Assembly (NCBI RefSeq): GCF_041103235.1 | Contig: NZ_JBGCUN010000001.1 | Coordinates: 620,001-684,000, forward strand | From: Yoonia sp. R2331 | GTDB taxonomy: Bacteria; Pseudomonadota; Alphaproteobacteria; Rhodobacterales; Rhodobacteraceae | Length of the DNA stretch: 64,000 nucleotides | Reading direction: 5' to 3' | Shown here: piece after piece, positions 17,933-25,467 of the stretch | Layout: the number at the start of each line of letters is the position of its first letter | Numbering within the stretch: position 1 is the stretch's first letter | Notes under the pieces: model-generated | What the model saw: only the letters and a program-made list of their open reading frames with translations | The model's database searches: none | Told to the model about the DNA's origin: nothing | Made by a program: the position numbers and the translations under genes

Positions 17933-19330
17933 ATGAACACCCTTTCAGGTCGATTTCTGATATTGACCATCATCTTCGTGATGTTGGCAGAGGTGTTCAT
18001 CTTTGTCCCATCGGTTGCGCGTTTCCGGCAGGACTATCTGCTGGCGCGGCTGGAACGGGCGCAGATTGCTTCGCTCGCGCTGGAAGCCGACGACATGATC
18101 TCGCCCGCGCTCGAAGCAGAGCTGTTGAAGAACGCAGGCGTCTTCAACGTGGTCCTGCGCCGCGATGAGATTCGGCAGTTGGCGCTGGCCTCCCCGATCC
18201 CCTCGCCGATTTATCAGACCTACGACATGCGTGACCCCACCAGCATGACGCTGATTATGGATGCGATGCGCACCATTCTGGACGGCGAAGACCGGGTGAT
18301 CCGGGTCATCGGCCACCCGGTGCAGGATGGCGGGCTGTTGATCGAAGTCACGATGATGCAATACCCCCTGCAAGAGGCGATGTGGGACTATGGCCGCAAC
18401 GTCCTGATCCTGTCGGCGATCATCTCGATCATCACGGCCGGGCTGTTGTTCGTCGCCGTGCAGATGTTTCTGGTGCGCCCGATCAAGGGCGTTGTGGGCT
18501 CCATGCAGCGCTATGCCGCCGCCCCCGAAGATGCGCGCCGGATCATTGAGCCTCGGGCCGGCGTGCGCGAACTGCGCGACGCCGAAGAGGCCCTGCGCAC
18601 CATGCAGACTGAACTCACCGGCTCGCTCAAGCAAAAGGACCGTCTGGCCCAGCTTGGCGGGGCCGTGGCCAAGGTCAGCCATGATCTGCGCAACATCCTG
18701 ACCTCTGCCCAGCTCTTTACCGACCGTATCGAAAGCTCTGAAGATCCGCTGGTCAAACGCCTTGCGCCCAAGCTGGTGGGCTCGATCACCCGCGCGGTGA
18801 ACCTGTGTGAAACCACGCTGGCCTTTGGCAAAGTCGATGAACCTGCGCCCGCGCTGACCCGCGTGAACCTCGCGCAAATCGTCAATGAGGTGATCGACAG
18901 CGAACGTCTTGCCGCAGGCGATTACGCCCTGTCTTTTGCCGAAGACGTGCCCGCCGGCATGACCCTGCGCGCTGATGGCGAACAATTGTTCCGGGTGATT
19001 TTCAACCTTGTGCGCAACGCCCGGCAAGCGATCATGGCCACCGGCAAACCGGGCGAGATTTGCATCAAAGGCTACGAGGATGACGGCGCGTGGTGGGTCA
19101 CTGTCACCGACACCGGCCCCGGCCTGCCCGCCAAGGCGCGCGAACACCTGTTCCAGCCGTTTCAGGGCGGGGTGCGCAAGGGCGGTTCCGGCCTTGGCCT
19201 TGTGATCGCCGCCGATCTGGTGCGCGGCCACGGTGGACGTCTTGAACTGCAGCGCACCGACGATGACGGCACCACATTTGCCATCCAACTGCCCAAGGCT
19301 GATATGACGCTGGCACCTGCTGCCGAATAA
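17933..19330 (+). CDS. Orphan sensor histidine kinase
   Basis: 465 residues. Transmembrane helix about 8-28, a periplasmic sensor stretch, second helix about 155-178, a HAMP-like linker, then the H-box KVSHDLRNILTSAQLF (His near 250), N-box FNLVRNARQAI, G1 DTGPGLPAK and G2 GGSGLGLVIA. Autophosphorylates and passes the phosphate to a response regulator, but none is encoded nearby. AAGGAAACGAGG lies before the start. Its place after TVP38 and the flavoprotein suggests co-expression, not proven joint function. Confidence 0.9.
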   Translation: MNTLSGRFLILTIIFVMLAEVFIFVPSVARFRQDYLLARLERAQIASLALEADDMISPALEAELLKNAGVFNVVLRRDEIRQLALASPIPSPIYQTYDMRDPTSMTLIMDAMRTILDGEDRVIRVIGHPVQDGGLLIEVTMMQYPLQEAMWDYGRNVLILSAIISIITAGLLFVAVQMFLVRPIKGVVGSMQRYAAAPEDARRIIEPRAGVRELRDAEEALRTMQTELTGSLKQKDRLAQLGGAVAKVSHDLRNILTSAQLFTDRIESSEDPLVKRLAPKLVGSITRAVNLCETTLAFGKVDEPAPALTRVNLAQIVNEVIDSERLAAGDYALSFAEDVPAGMTLRADGEQLFRVIFNLVRNARQAIMATGKPGEICIKGYEDDGAWWVTVTDTGPGLPAKAREHLFQPFQGGVRKGGSGLGLVIAADLVRGHGGRLELQRTDDDGTTFAIQLPKADMTLAPAAE

Positions 19331-19384
19331 TTCCCAAATGGCACTTGCATCGCGCTGTCATGGGGTCTAAATCCCCCGATACGC

Positions 19385-19461
19385 GGATTGGTAGCTCAGT
19401 TGGATAGAGTACTTGACTACGAATCAAGGGGTCGGGGGTTCGAATCCTCCCCAGTCCGCCA
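19385..19461 (+). tRNA. tRNA-Arg (anticodon ACG)
   Basis: 77 nt including encoded CCA. Acceptor stem GGATTGG pairs with CCAGTCC (one G-T wobble), D-arm starts TAGCTCAG, anticodon stem CTTGA/TCAAG encloses loop CTACGAA with ACG at 19419-19421, T-arm GGGGG-TTCGAAT-CCTCC, discriminator G, CCA end. ACG is expected to be edited to ICG and read CGN codons. Confidence 0.97.
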
Positions 19462-19470
19462 AAGAATTCA

Positions 19471-19502
19471 AAGGCTTGGTGATTGATCACCAAGCCTTTT
19501 CT
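19471..19502 (+). terminator. Rho-independent terminator of tRNA-Arg
   Basis: A perfect 13-bp stem (AAGGCTTGGTGAT / ATCACCAAGCCTT) with a 2-nt TG linker, followed by a T-rich run (TTTTCTTTT). Begins 9 nt after the tRNA. Confidence 0.85.
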
Positions 19503-19772
19503 TTTGCCCAGATGACCGCAGTTCGCTTGCCCGTGCGGCAAAACCTTCGGGGTGCCGCCACGTCGGTTGCCCTGTCCTTTCGGCATCGCCGCGCTGCTCT
19601 TCACAGAATCGCTCAGTCCCCGCGGGTCCTTTGCGGGCCGCGCATTGCGCAGCCGCGTCTGCTGCACCGATATGCATCCTTTTTGGCCCCGCCGCCCGTC
19701 GCCATTGAAGCCCCGTTGCTTTGTCATGGCTGATGTGCTGCCTTGCAACAGAAGCTTTTGGGGGAAAGTCGC
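19503..19772. other. Intergenic stretch between tRNA terminator and BASS transporter
   Basis: About 270 bp. Open frames occur on both strands but none has a ribosome site, a familiar motif or clear codon bias. No repeat of the tRNA 3' end that would mark an integration site was found. The promoter of the transporter operon is presumably here but I cannot point to convincing hexamers. Confidence 0.4.
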
Positions 19773-20636
19773 GTGGATACTCTGGTCAATGTCGTGCTGC
19801 CGCTGTCGCTGGCGATTATCATGCTCAGCCTTGGGATCGGCCTCACGGTCGGTGATTTCCGGCGCGTGGCAGAGCGGGGCTGGGTGTTTGCCGTCGGCGC
19901 ACTTTGTCAGATCGCGTTGATCCCGGTGGTGGCCTATCTGGTAATCCTGATCTTTGGCCTCACCGGGGCCATGGCCGCAGGTGTGATGCTGCTGGCGTTT
20001 TGCCCCGGCGGGGTCACGTCGAACGTCGTCTCGCGGCTGGCAAACGGGGATGTGGCACTGTCGGTGTCACTGACCGCGCTGATGTCCCTGCTGTCGATTG
20101 TTACGGTGCCACTGCTGATCGGCTGGGCCGTGGTTCACTTTATGGGGGCGGACGCGCCCGAGGTCTCAGTGACTTCTATCGCGCTGGCAATGTTCCTGAT
20201 CACCGCACTGCCCGTGGCTATCGGTATGGCGATCCGCGCCGCTGCCCCCGCCTTTGCGGACCGGGCAGAACCAAAGTTGCTGCTGCTGGCAAGCATCCTC
20301 TTTGTGCTGATCGTGCTGGCAGCGATTGCGGGCAATCAGGATCTCTTGGCCGACAACCTTGCCACGCTTGGCCCCGCGCTGGCGGTCCTGAATATTGTGA
20401 CGATGTTGGCGGGGTTGCTGATCGCAGGGTGGTTGGGGCTGACATGGTCGGAACGCAAAACCATCTCGATCGAGGTTGGCATCCAGAACGGCACCCTTGG
20501 GATCACGCTGGCACCGATTATCGTCGGCGTATCCGGTGACATCCCCAGCATTGGCCTGCCGTCGGCAATCTACGGTTTGGTGATGTATGCCACGGCCATT
20601 CCCTTTGTGCTCTGGCTTAGGGGGCGCGCAGAATGA
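19773..20636 (+). CDS. BASS-family (bile acid:sodium symporter-like) transporter
   Basis: 287 residues from the GTG at 19773, preceded by GGGGGAAAG; an upstream TTG is less likely. About nine hydrophobic spans; motifs FCPGGVTSNVVSRLANGDVALSVSLTA and IEVGIQNGTLGITLA are diagnostic of the BASS/SBF fold. Family members import organic anions with sodium (bile acids, pyruvate, pantothenate and others). Its stop overlaps the start of a ketosteroid-dehydrogenase-like flavoprotein gene (ATGA), suggesting a shared substrate or pathway. Which anion is unknown. Confidence 0.88.
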   Translation: MDTLVNVVLPLSLAIIMLSLGIGLTVGDFRRVAERGWVFAVGALCQIALIPVVAYLVILIFGLTGAMAAGVMLLAFCPGGVTSNVVSRLANGDVALSVSLTALMSLLSIVTVPLLIGWAVVHFMGADAPEVSVTSIALAMFLITALPVAIGMAIRAAAPAFADRAEPKLLLLASILFVLIVLAAIAGNQDLLADNLATLGPALAVLNIVTMLAGLLIAGWLGLTWSERKTISIEVGIQNGTLGITLAPIIVGVSGDIPSIGLPSAIYGLVMYATAIPFVLWLRGRAE

Positions 20637-22288
20637 CAGCCGATGTCGTCATTGTTGGGGCCGGTCTGGCAGGCCTTGTTGCCGCGGCAGAGCTGGGGGA
20701 TCGCGGCAAATCAGTTGTGATCGTCGATCAGGAAGGCCCGCAAAATCTGGGTGGTCAGGCGCATTGGTCGCTGGGCGGGCTGTTCATGGTCGACACGCCG
20801 GAACAGCGCCGCATGGGGATTTCGGACAGCCATGATCTGGCGCTGAACGACTGGATGGGCTCGGCCCAATTCGACCGGCCAGAGGATGACTTGCCGCGCC
20901 AATGGGCCCGCGCCTACCTCGACTTCGCCACCGGAGAGATGCGCCCTTGGCTGCATGACATGGGGCTGCGCTGGTTCCCCGTGGTCGGCTGGGCGGAACG
21001 CGGCGGCAGTTTTGCCGATGGCCACGGCAATTCGGTGCCGCGCTTTCACATCACATGGGGCACCGGCCCCGGCGTGCTGGAACACTTCATCCGCCGCTGC
21101 AAGGACCACGCCGCCGCTGGACGCCTGACCTATCACTTCCGCCATCAGGTCAACCGGATCGAGATGCAGGATGGCGCGGCAGTGGGTGTCAGCGGATCGG
21201 TGCTGGCCGCCGATGACGCAGTGCAGGGCGCGGCCACTTCGCGCGATGTGACGGGCGATTTCCGCATTGATGCCGGTGCCGTGATCGTGGCCTCTGGCGG
21301 GATCGGTGGCAATTTTGAGATGATCCGCAAGGTCTGGCCCACCGACCGCCTTGGCCCGTGTCCTGCCAACCTGCTCTCTGGTGTGCCCGCCCATGTGGAT
21401 GGCCGCATGATCGGCATTGCCGAACAGGCAGGCGGGCGGCTAATCAACAAGGATCGTCTGTGGTTCTATACCGAAGGCGTGCGTAACTGGGATCCGATCT
21501 GGCCCGCGCACGGCATCCGCATCCTGCCGGGGCCGTCCTCAATGTGGTTTGATGCGCGTGGCAACCGCTTTGCCCCGCCCGCGCTGCCGGGGTTTGACAC
21601 CAACGGCACCTTCAAGGCGATCCTGAACTCCGGCCATGAATACAGCTGGTTCATTCTGACCCAAAAGGTCATCAAAAAGGAATTCGCGCTCTCTGGGTCG
21701 GAACAGAACCCGGACTTTACCTCTGGCAAATGGGCCGAGGTGATCAAACAGCGCCTTCTGTCCGGTGCGCGCGCCACCGACCCGGTCGAGGCGTTCAAGG
21801 AACACGGTGCCGACTTTGTCGTGGCCGACACGCTGCCCGAACTTGTGGCCCGCATGAATGCGCTGACCGGCGATGACCTGCTGGATGCCGCACAGTTGCA
21901 CGCGCAGATCGCCGCGCGCGATGCGCAAGTTGATAACCCATTCAGCAAGGACGCGCAGATCATGGCAATCCATGCCGCGCGCAACTATCGCGGTGACAAG
22001 TTGATCCGCACCGCCAAGCCGCACAAGTTTCTGGACCCGCAAAACGGGCCGCTCATTGCGGTGCGGCTCAACCTCATCACCCGCAAGACGCTGGGCGGTC
22101 TACAGACCAACCTCGACAGTCAGATGCTGGACGGGCAGGGCGCCGCGATCCCCGGCCTCTTTGCCGTGGGCGAGGCGGCGGGCTTTGGCGGTGGCGGCTA
22201 CCACGGCTACAACGCGCTAGAGGGTACGTTTCTGGGCGGCTGCATCTTCTCTGGCCGCGCCGCAGGGCGCAGCCAGTCGATTGGCTAG
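20633..22288 (+). CDS. FAD-binding dehydrogenase, ketosteroid-1-dehydrogenase/fumarate-reductase flavoprotein family
   Basis: 551 residues. N-terminal FAD motif VVIVGAGLAGLVAAAELGDRG, ATS-like motif GGIGGNFEMIRKVWP, and C-terminal FAD-closing motif PGLFAVGEAAGFGGGGYHGYNALEGTFLGGCIFSGR. This matches the family I know as COG3573 predicted oxidoreductases, close to KstD and fumarate-reductase flavoproteins. It should oxidise or reduce a C-C bond next to a carbonyl; substrate not readable. Coupled to the BASS transporter upstream. Its TAG stop overlaps the TAG of the convergent gene at 22285. Confidence 0.85.
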   Translation: MTADVVIVGAGLAGLVAAAELGDRGKSVVIVDQEGPQNLGGQAHWSLGGLFMVDTPEQRRMGISDSHDLALNDWMGSAQFDRPEDDLPRQWARAYLDFATGEMRPWLHDMGLRWFPVVGWAERGGSFADGHGNSVPRFHITWGTGPGVLEHFIRRCKDHAAAGRLTYHFRHQVNRIEMQDGAAVGVSGSVLAADDAVQGAATSRDVTGDFRIDAGAVIVASGGIGGNFEMIRKVWPTDRLGPCPANLLSGVPAHVDGRMIGIAEQAGGRLINKDRLWFYTEGVRNWDPIWPAHGIRILPGPSSMWFDARGNRFAPPALPGFDTNGTFKAILNSGHEYSWFILTQKVIKKEFALSGSEQNPDFTSGKWAEVIKQRLLSGARATDPVEAFKEHGADFVVADTLPELVARMNALTGDDLLDAAQLHAQIAARDAQVDNPFSKDAQIMAIHAARNYRGDKLIRTAKPHKFLDPQNGPLIAVRLNLITRKTLGGLQTNLDSQMLDGQGAAIPGLFAVGEAAGFGGGGYHGYNALEGTFLGGCIFSGRAAGRSQSIG

Positions 22289-22953
22289 CTCACGGTCCGT
22301 GCGCCAAACAGGCGCGAGAACGGGAAGCCGCCGCCGGGGATCACCGATTTGCGGCGCGGCTTGGTCGACAACAGCTTTTGCGGCCAGAAGGCCCGCGACA
22401 TATACCGCCCGCCACTGATGACAGAGGATTTGCGCGTCTTGGTCGAGATCAGCTTCATCGGCCAGAACGCCCGTGACATCCGGCGGCCACCGGCCATGAC
22501 AGACCGTTTGCTGCGATGCGCCTTGAGCAGCGGGACACCGAACTCCGGCGTGATCGGCCCCTTTGGCCCCGGCACCGGCAGGGACAGGATGTGGGGGTGA
22601 TCCTTTAGAATGCTGGGCGACTTGTCGGGCTGCGATGGGGCAAAATAATCATCCGTCACGGCACCTGCATCCAACGCGCCACGTCCGTCCAGAATGTCGC
22701 GGGTCAGCTGAGCTGCGCCCAGTGGCTTATAGGTGGTGCGCACCACCACCACCGCTAGGCCCGCCGCCAGCGCCTTGCCATAGGCGTCAATTGCCGATGG
22801 GTGCACCGTCGCGCGCTCCATCCGCTGCGCGGCGTCTTCGCCGGCAGTGATGACGTCACAGGCCCGCTTGGGGACACCTTTGAACAAAAGCCGGTCAACG
22901 GCGCTTTCGGCTGTGGCCTGATCCGGCATTAGGCGCGTGATAATCGTAGTCAT
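22285..22953 (-). CDS. Basic tandem-repeat protein encoded last in the puc (LH2) operon
   Basis: 222 residues; start overlaps the pucC stop (ATGA), so it is translated from the puc message. Residues 1-100 form a compact alpha/beta-looking domain (MPDQATAESAVDRLLFKG ... LAAGLAVVVVRTTYKPLGAAQLTRDIL) reminiscent of ferredoxin-like stress-protein domains of the YflT type. Residues 105-148 are a Pro-rich linker. Residues 149-222 are two full 26-residue repeats and one partial: each opens with (K/R)xSV(M/I)xGG, continues MSRAFWPxKL(I/L)STK and is strongly basic. No membrane span. It is not PucD or PucE as I remember them. A role in LH2 assembly or stability is inferred from position only. Confidence 0.85.
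   Translation of the reverse strand: MTTIITRLMPDQATAESAVDRLLFKGVPKRACDVITAGEDAAQRMERATVHPSAIDAYGKALAAGLAVVVVRTTYKPLGAAQLTRDILDGRGALDAGAVTDDYFAPSQPDKSPSILKDHPHILSLPVPGPKGPITPEFGVPLLKAHRSKRSVMAGGRRMSRAFWPMKLISTKTRKSSVISGGRYMSRAFWPQKLLSTKPRRKSVIPGGGFPFSRLFGARTVS
22288..22509 (-). repeat. Coding tandem repeat, 78-bp units (about 2.8 copies)
   Basis: Encodes residues 149-222 of the puc-linked protein. Unit 1 is residues 149-174, unit 2 is 175-200, the partial third is 201-222. Units 1 and 2 share about 18 of 26 residues, including the invariant MSRAFWP core; in the third the core is altered to FPFSRLFG. Confidence 0.85.
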
Positions 22954-24386
22954 GATGCCTCCATTCGGTTGCTCTGCGTCGGTGTTGTCTTGATCTCGGC
23001 TGGTTTTGCGACCCGGCGGGCCATCGGCAGGACCAGCACGATCGCGGCCAACAGGGCCAGCGCTTCGATGCTGAACACAACAGTATAGGGCGCATGTGCG
23101 GCACTTCCACTTGGCGCCTGCAAGCCTACGATGATGTCACGGACAATGCCCGCCAGTGCCACGCCGACACCTGCGGCTGTCGCTTGTGCCGCACCCCATG
23201 CGCCCAGTGCCAGACCAATCCGGTCCTTGGGCGCTGCGCGCATCATGGCGGTCAGGGTCGCATGGCCAAACAGCCCCGCACCCAGCCCCACCATAAAGGT
23301 GCCCAGCAGGAACACCGGCGTGCCGCCGCCCAATGCTGCAAGAATGATCGCGCCAAAGCCCGGCGCGCCAATGGCGGTGCCTGTCATGGCAAGGTTTTCC
23401 GGCGCGGTTGTGCCGCTCAGAAGTTTTGATGCGATGCCAAAACCCACCAACGTGCCGCTTGCAAACAGTGCGGTCAGCTTGGTGGTGTCCGCCACCGACA
23501 ACCCCAGCACCTGCCCGCCATAAGGTTCCAGCAGCACATCGGCCATGCCAAAGCCAAAAGTGCCAAGGCAGATCACCGCCAGCAGGCGCATGATGCCTTT
23601 GGTCTGCGCCAGTTGCGTCCACGCGGCCTGAAAAGCCATCGGGCGGGCCGCTTTCATCTCTTGCGCGCGGGCGCGGCTGCGCGCCTCTTGCTTCCACATC
23701 GCGGCCAGGTTCAGCGCCACCGTGACCACCGCACTGCCCTGAATGACCTGAATCAGCCGTCCCGGCGTGTAGTTTTCCAGCAATGCGCCATAAATCAGCG
23801 CGCTGGCGACCATGCCCAGCAACAGCATCACATACATAAGCCCGACAACCTTGGGCTGGTCCTGCTCTCGCACCAGATCGGTGGCCAAGGCCAGCCCGAC
23901 GGTCTGCACAATATGCACGCCCGCACCCACCAGCAGAAACGCCAGTGCAGCGGCACTCAGCCCGATCCAGCGGGGGGCATCTACGGCTTCTCCGTAGCCG
24001 GACAGCACCAACAGCGCGAAGGGCATGATGGCAAAGCCGCCAAACTGGCACAGCGTGCCTTTCCAGATGTAGGGAATACGCCGCAGGCCAAGGGCCGAGA
24101 CGTGAATATCAGATTTGTAACCGATCAGCGTCCGAAACGGTGCAAAGACCAGCGGCAGCGCCAGCATTACCGCCACCAAGGTGGCAGGCACGGCCAGTTC
24201 AACGATCATCACGCGGTTCAGCGTGCCGACCAGCATCACCAGCGCCATGCCGACGGTCACCTGAAACAGCGACAGTCGCAGCAGCCGTGACAACGGCACC
24301 TCTGCGCTGGCCACATCCGCAAACGGCAAATACTTCGGCCCTAAAGCCGCCAGTTTTCGCGTGGCGAATGTGCGGTAGTCAAACAT
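22950..24386 (-). CDS. pucC: PucC family light-harvesting complex assembly protein
   Basis: 478 residues, twelve-helix major-facilitator-like membrane protein. Hallmarks: N-terminal FADVASAEVPLSRLLRLSLFQVTVGM, LNRVMIVELAVPATLVA, PFRTLIGYKSDIHVSALGLRRIPYIWKGTLCQFGGFAIMPFALL, and the late LGLGAGLFGHATLTAMM/ LALGAWGAAQATAAGVG. PucC (also called BCH2/LhaA family) delivers bacteriochlorophyll or shepherds LH2 polypeptides during assembly. It follows pucBA after a stable hairpin and is followed by the repeat protein with an ATGA overlap. Its presence next to pucBA indicates a functional LH2 set. Confidence 0.96.
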   Translation of the reverse strand: MFDYRTFATRKLAALGPKYLPFADVASAEVPLSRLLRLSLFQVTVGMALVMLVGTLNRVMIVELAVPATLVAVMLALPLVFAPFRTLIGYKSDIHVSALGLRRIPYIWKGTLCQFGGFAIMPFALLVLSGYGEAVDAPRWIGLSAAALAFLLVGAGVHIVQTVGLALATDLVREQDQPKVVGLMYVMLLLGMVASALIYGALLENYTPGRLIQVIQGSAVVTVALNLAAMWKQEARSRARAQEMKAARPMAFQAAWTQLAQTKGIMRLLAVICLGTFGFGMADVLLEPYGGQVLGLSVADTTKLTALFASGTLVGFGIASKLLSGTTAPENLAMTGTAIGAPGFGAIILAALGGGTPVFLLGTFMVGLGAGLFGHATLTAMMRAAPKDRIGLALGAWGAAQATAAGVGVALAGIVRDIIVGLQAPSGSAAHAPYTVVFSIEALALLAAIVLVLPMARRVAKPAEIKTTPTQSNRMEAS

Positions 24387-24446
24387 GTGGTGCCAGTCCT
24401 GTGGCCGCGCCCGGTTGGGTCTGCGGCCTCACTTGGAAATGGTGTT

Positions 24447-24472
24447 GGGCCCGCGACATCTGCCGCAGGCCC
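24447..24472 (-). promoter_or_regulatory. Intercistronic hairpin between pucA and pucC
   Basis: On the minus strand GGGCCTGCGGC pairs with GTCGCGGGCCC through about 11 base pairs with two G-T wobbles, 7 nt after the pucA stop. No T-run follows, so it is more likely an mRNA-stability or partial-termination element, as known for puc operons where pucBA message outlives pucC message. Confidence 0.6.
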
Positions 24473-24478
24473 ATGTAT

Positions 24479-24835
24479 TTATTGCACAATCAAGGGCGTC
24501 AGTGTCTCCGCCTCATGCGCTGCCATGGTTTCCGGCATCCGCAAAATTCCTTGCGCACTGGTGCCGTCCGGCAGGATCACCGTCACTTCCAGCCCGTCGC
24601 CCGTGGGCATCACAAAGCTGGCCGTTGCGGCCTCCAGATTGGTTTCATCCAGCAGCGTTGCTGCCGCCATCTGATCGCCCGTACCCATCGGCACGCCTTG
24701 CAGAAAGTCAGACACCCAGGATGTGTTCTTGACCACCTGCATGTGAACCGAGAATGACCCCACAGCGACCGCACCCAAAAAGAGCGGAACACCAACGGTC
24801 GGTGAAACGACAAGCCACATTTTTGCATTGTTCAT
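24479..24835 (-). CDS. pucA: LH2 alpha polypeptide with long C-terminal extension
   Basis: 118 residues; classical LH2 alpha chains have about 53-60. Residues 1-47 align without gaps to them: MNNAKMWLVVSPTVG start, one membrane span, bacteriochlorophyll ligand His31, conserved Trp40, Gln46-Gly47. Positions 44-45 are Phe-Leu where B850 complexes have Tyr-Trp; Phe-Leu is the pattern of B800-820 complexes. Residues 48-118 are an acidic periplasmic tail (GDGLEVTVILPDGTSAQG looks like a small beta unit). GGGGAG precedes the start. Twelve bp after pucB, as usual. Confidence 0.95.
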   Translation of the reverse strand: MNNAKMWLVVSPTVGVPLFLGAVAVGSFSVHMQVVKNTSWVSDFLQGVPMGTGDQMAAATLLDETNLEAATASFVMPTGDGLEVTVILPDGTSAQGILRMPETMAAHEAETLTPLIVQ

Positions 24836-24847
24836 GGTGTGTCTCCC

Positions 24848-25000
24848 CTATCCCAGCCACGGCGTCGCGATTGCGACAAGCAAGTGCGCGATCAGGGCAA
24901 TCGCGCCAAACACGCGGGTGCCGTCAATCAGGTAGCTGTGCACTTCTTCTGCTTCTTCGAGGGTCAGACCTGTCGGCCAAACCTTGTCTTGATCTGCCAT
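24848..25000 (-). CDS. pucB: LH2 beta polypeptide
   Basis: 50 residues, normal LH2 beta length. N-terminal polar part [21 protein letters not shown] with His21 (near the B800 site), one membrane span and the bacteriochlorophyll ligand His39 in [21 protein letters not shown] at a good distance from the ATG at 25000. First gene of pucBAC plus the repeat protein; pairs with PucA in the inner membrane to form LH2 rings. Confidence 0.97.
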   Translation of the reverse strand: MADQDKVWPTGLTLEEAEEVHSYLIDGTRVFGAIALIAHLLVAIATPWLG

Positions 25001-25099
25001 TTGCAGTCCTCCTTGATCGTGGAAGAAGCACGCCCAGATCCGCAAAGTTCAAAAACGGTTGCGCCGACGACGCCAAGCTGCTTCCTACATGCGTCAAGT

Positions 25100-25117
25100 T
25101 GTCACACTTGTTGGACA
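25100..25117. promoter_or_regulatory. PpsR/CrtJ-type operator 1 upstream of pucB
   Basis: TGTC-N10-GACA, an exact match to the TGT-N12-ACA consensus bound by PpsR/CrtJ, the redox/light repressor of photosynthesis genes. Proximal site, 100 bp before the pucB start. Confidence 0.75.
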
Positions 25118-25124
25118 ACGTCAA

Positions 25125-25142
25125 TGTCAAGTGAAGTTTACA
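25125..25142. promoter_or_regulatory. PpsR/CrtJ-type operator 2 upstream of pucB
   Basis: TGT-N12-ACA, separated from site 1 by 7 bp, the spacing typical for cooperative PpsR binding. It contains a minus-strand TTGACA (25130-25125) that may be the puc -35 hexamer; no convincing -10 was found downstream of it. Confidence 0.7.
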
Positions 25143-25467
25143 CAAGGCGCCGGGGCGCCCCCTTGCGCAGCCATAGCCTTCGTGCCGGGGGTGGCAGAGC
25201 AGCGCCTTGCAGCGCGATAGACAAGCGCGGTCAGAGGCTTAGCACCGGCAGTCATACCGCAGCATCCGGTCGTCTTTGGTGCCGCAAAAGCGTGGCGTTT
25301 GCCTGTTTTTCTGCGCGGTAAAGCTGGACATGGCGCTGTTTTGGGCGACTTTGCGCCAGAATCAATTGTCGCAGGTCCGGGCAGATCACACCGCGCCACG
25401 GCACGTTGTGCGCATCTGGTGCGCAGGGTAGGTTCGCACCCAGACCCTTCGCAGCCGGACGCCTGAC
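25143..25467. other. Divergent intergenic region between puc operon and polymerase-like gene
   Basis: About 325 bp beyond the PpsR sites. It contains the GC palindrome GGGGCGCCCC (25152-25161) and otherwise no gene, repeat or promoter that I can support. Confidence 0.4.

Noticed and set aside
17945-19288. 447-codon open frame antisense to the histidine kinase
   Set aside because: The plus-strand kinase has every expected motif; the antisense product is His/Gly/Arg-rich with no domain pattern.
19462-19772. Integration site or island start next to tRNA-Arg
   Set aside because: No integrase, no duplicated tRNA 3' end and ordinary neighbours on both sides; the palindrome after the tRNA is a terminator.
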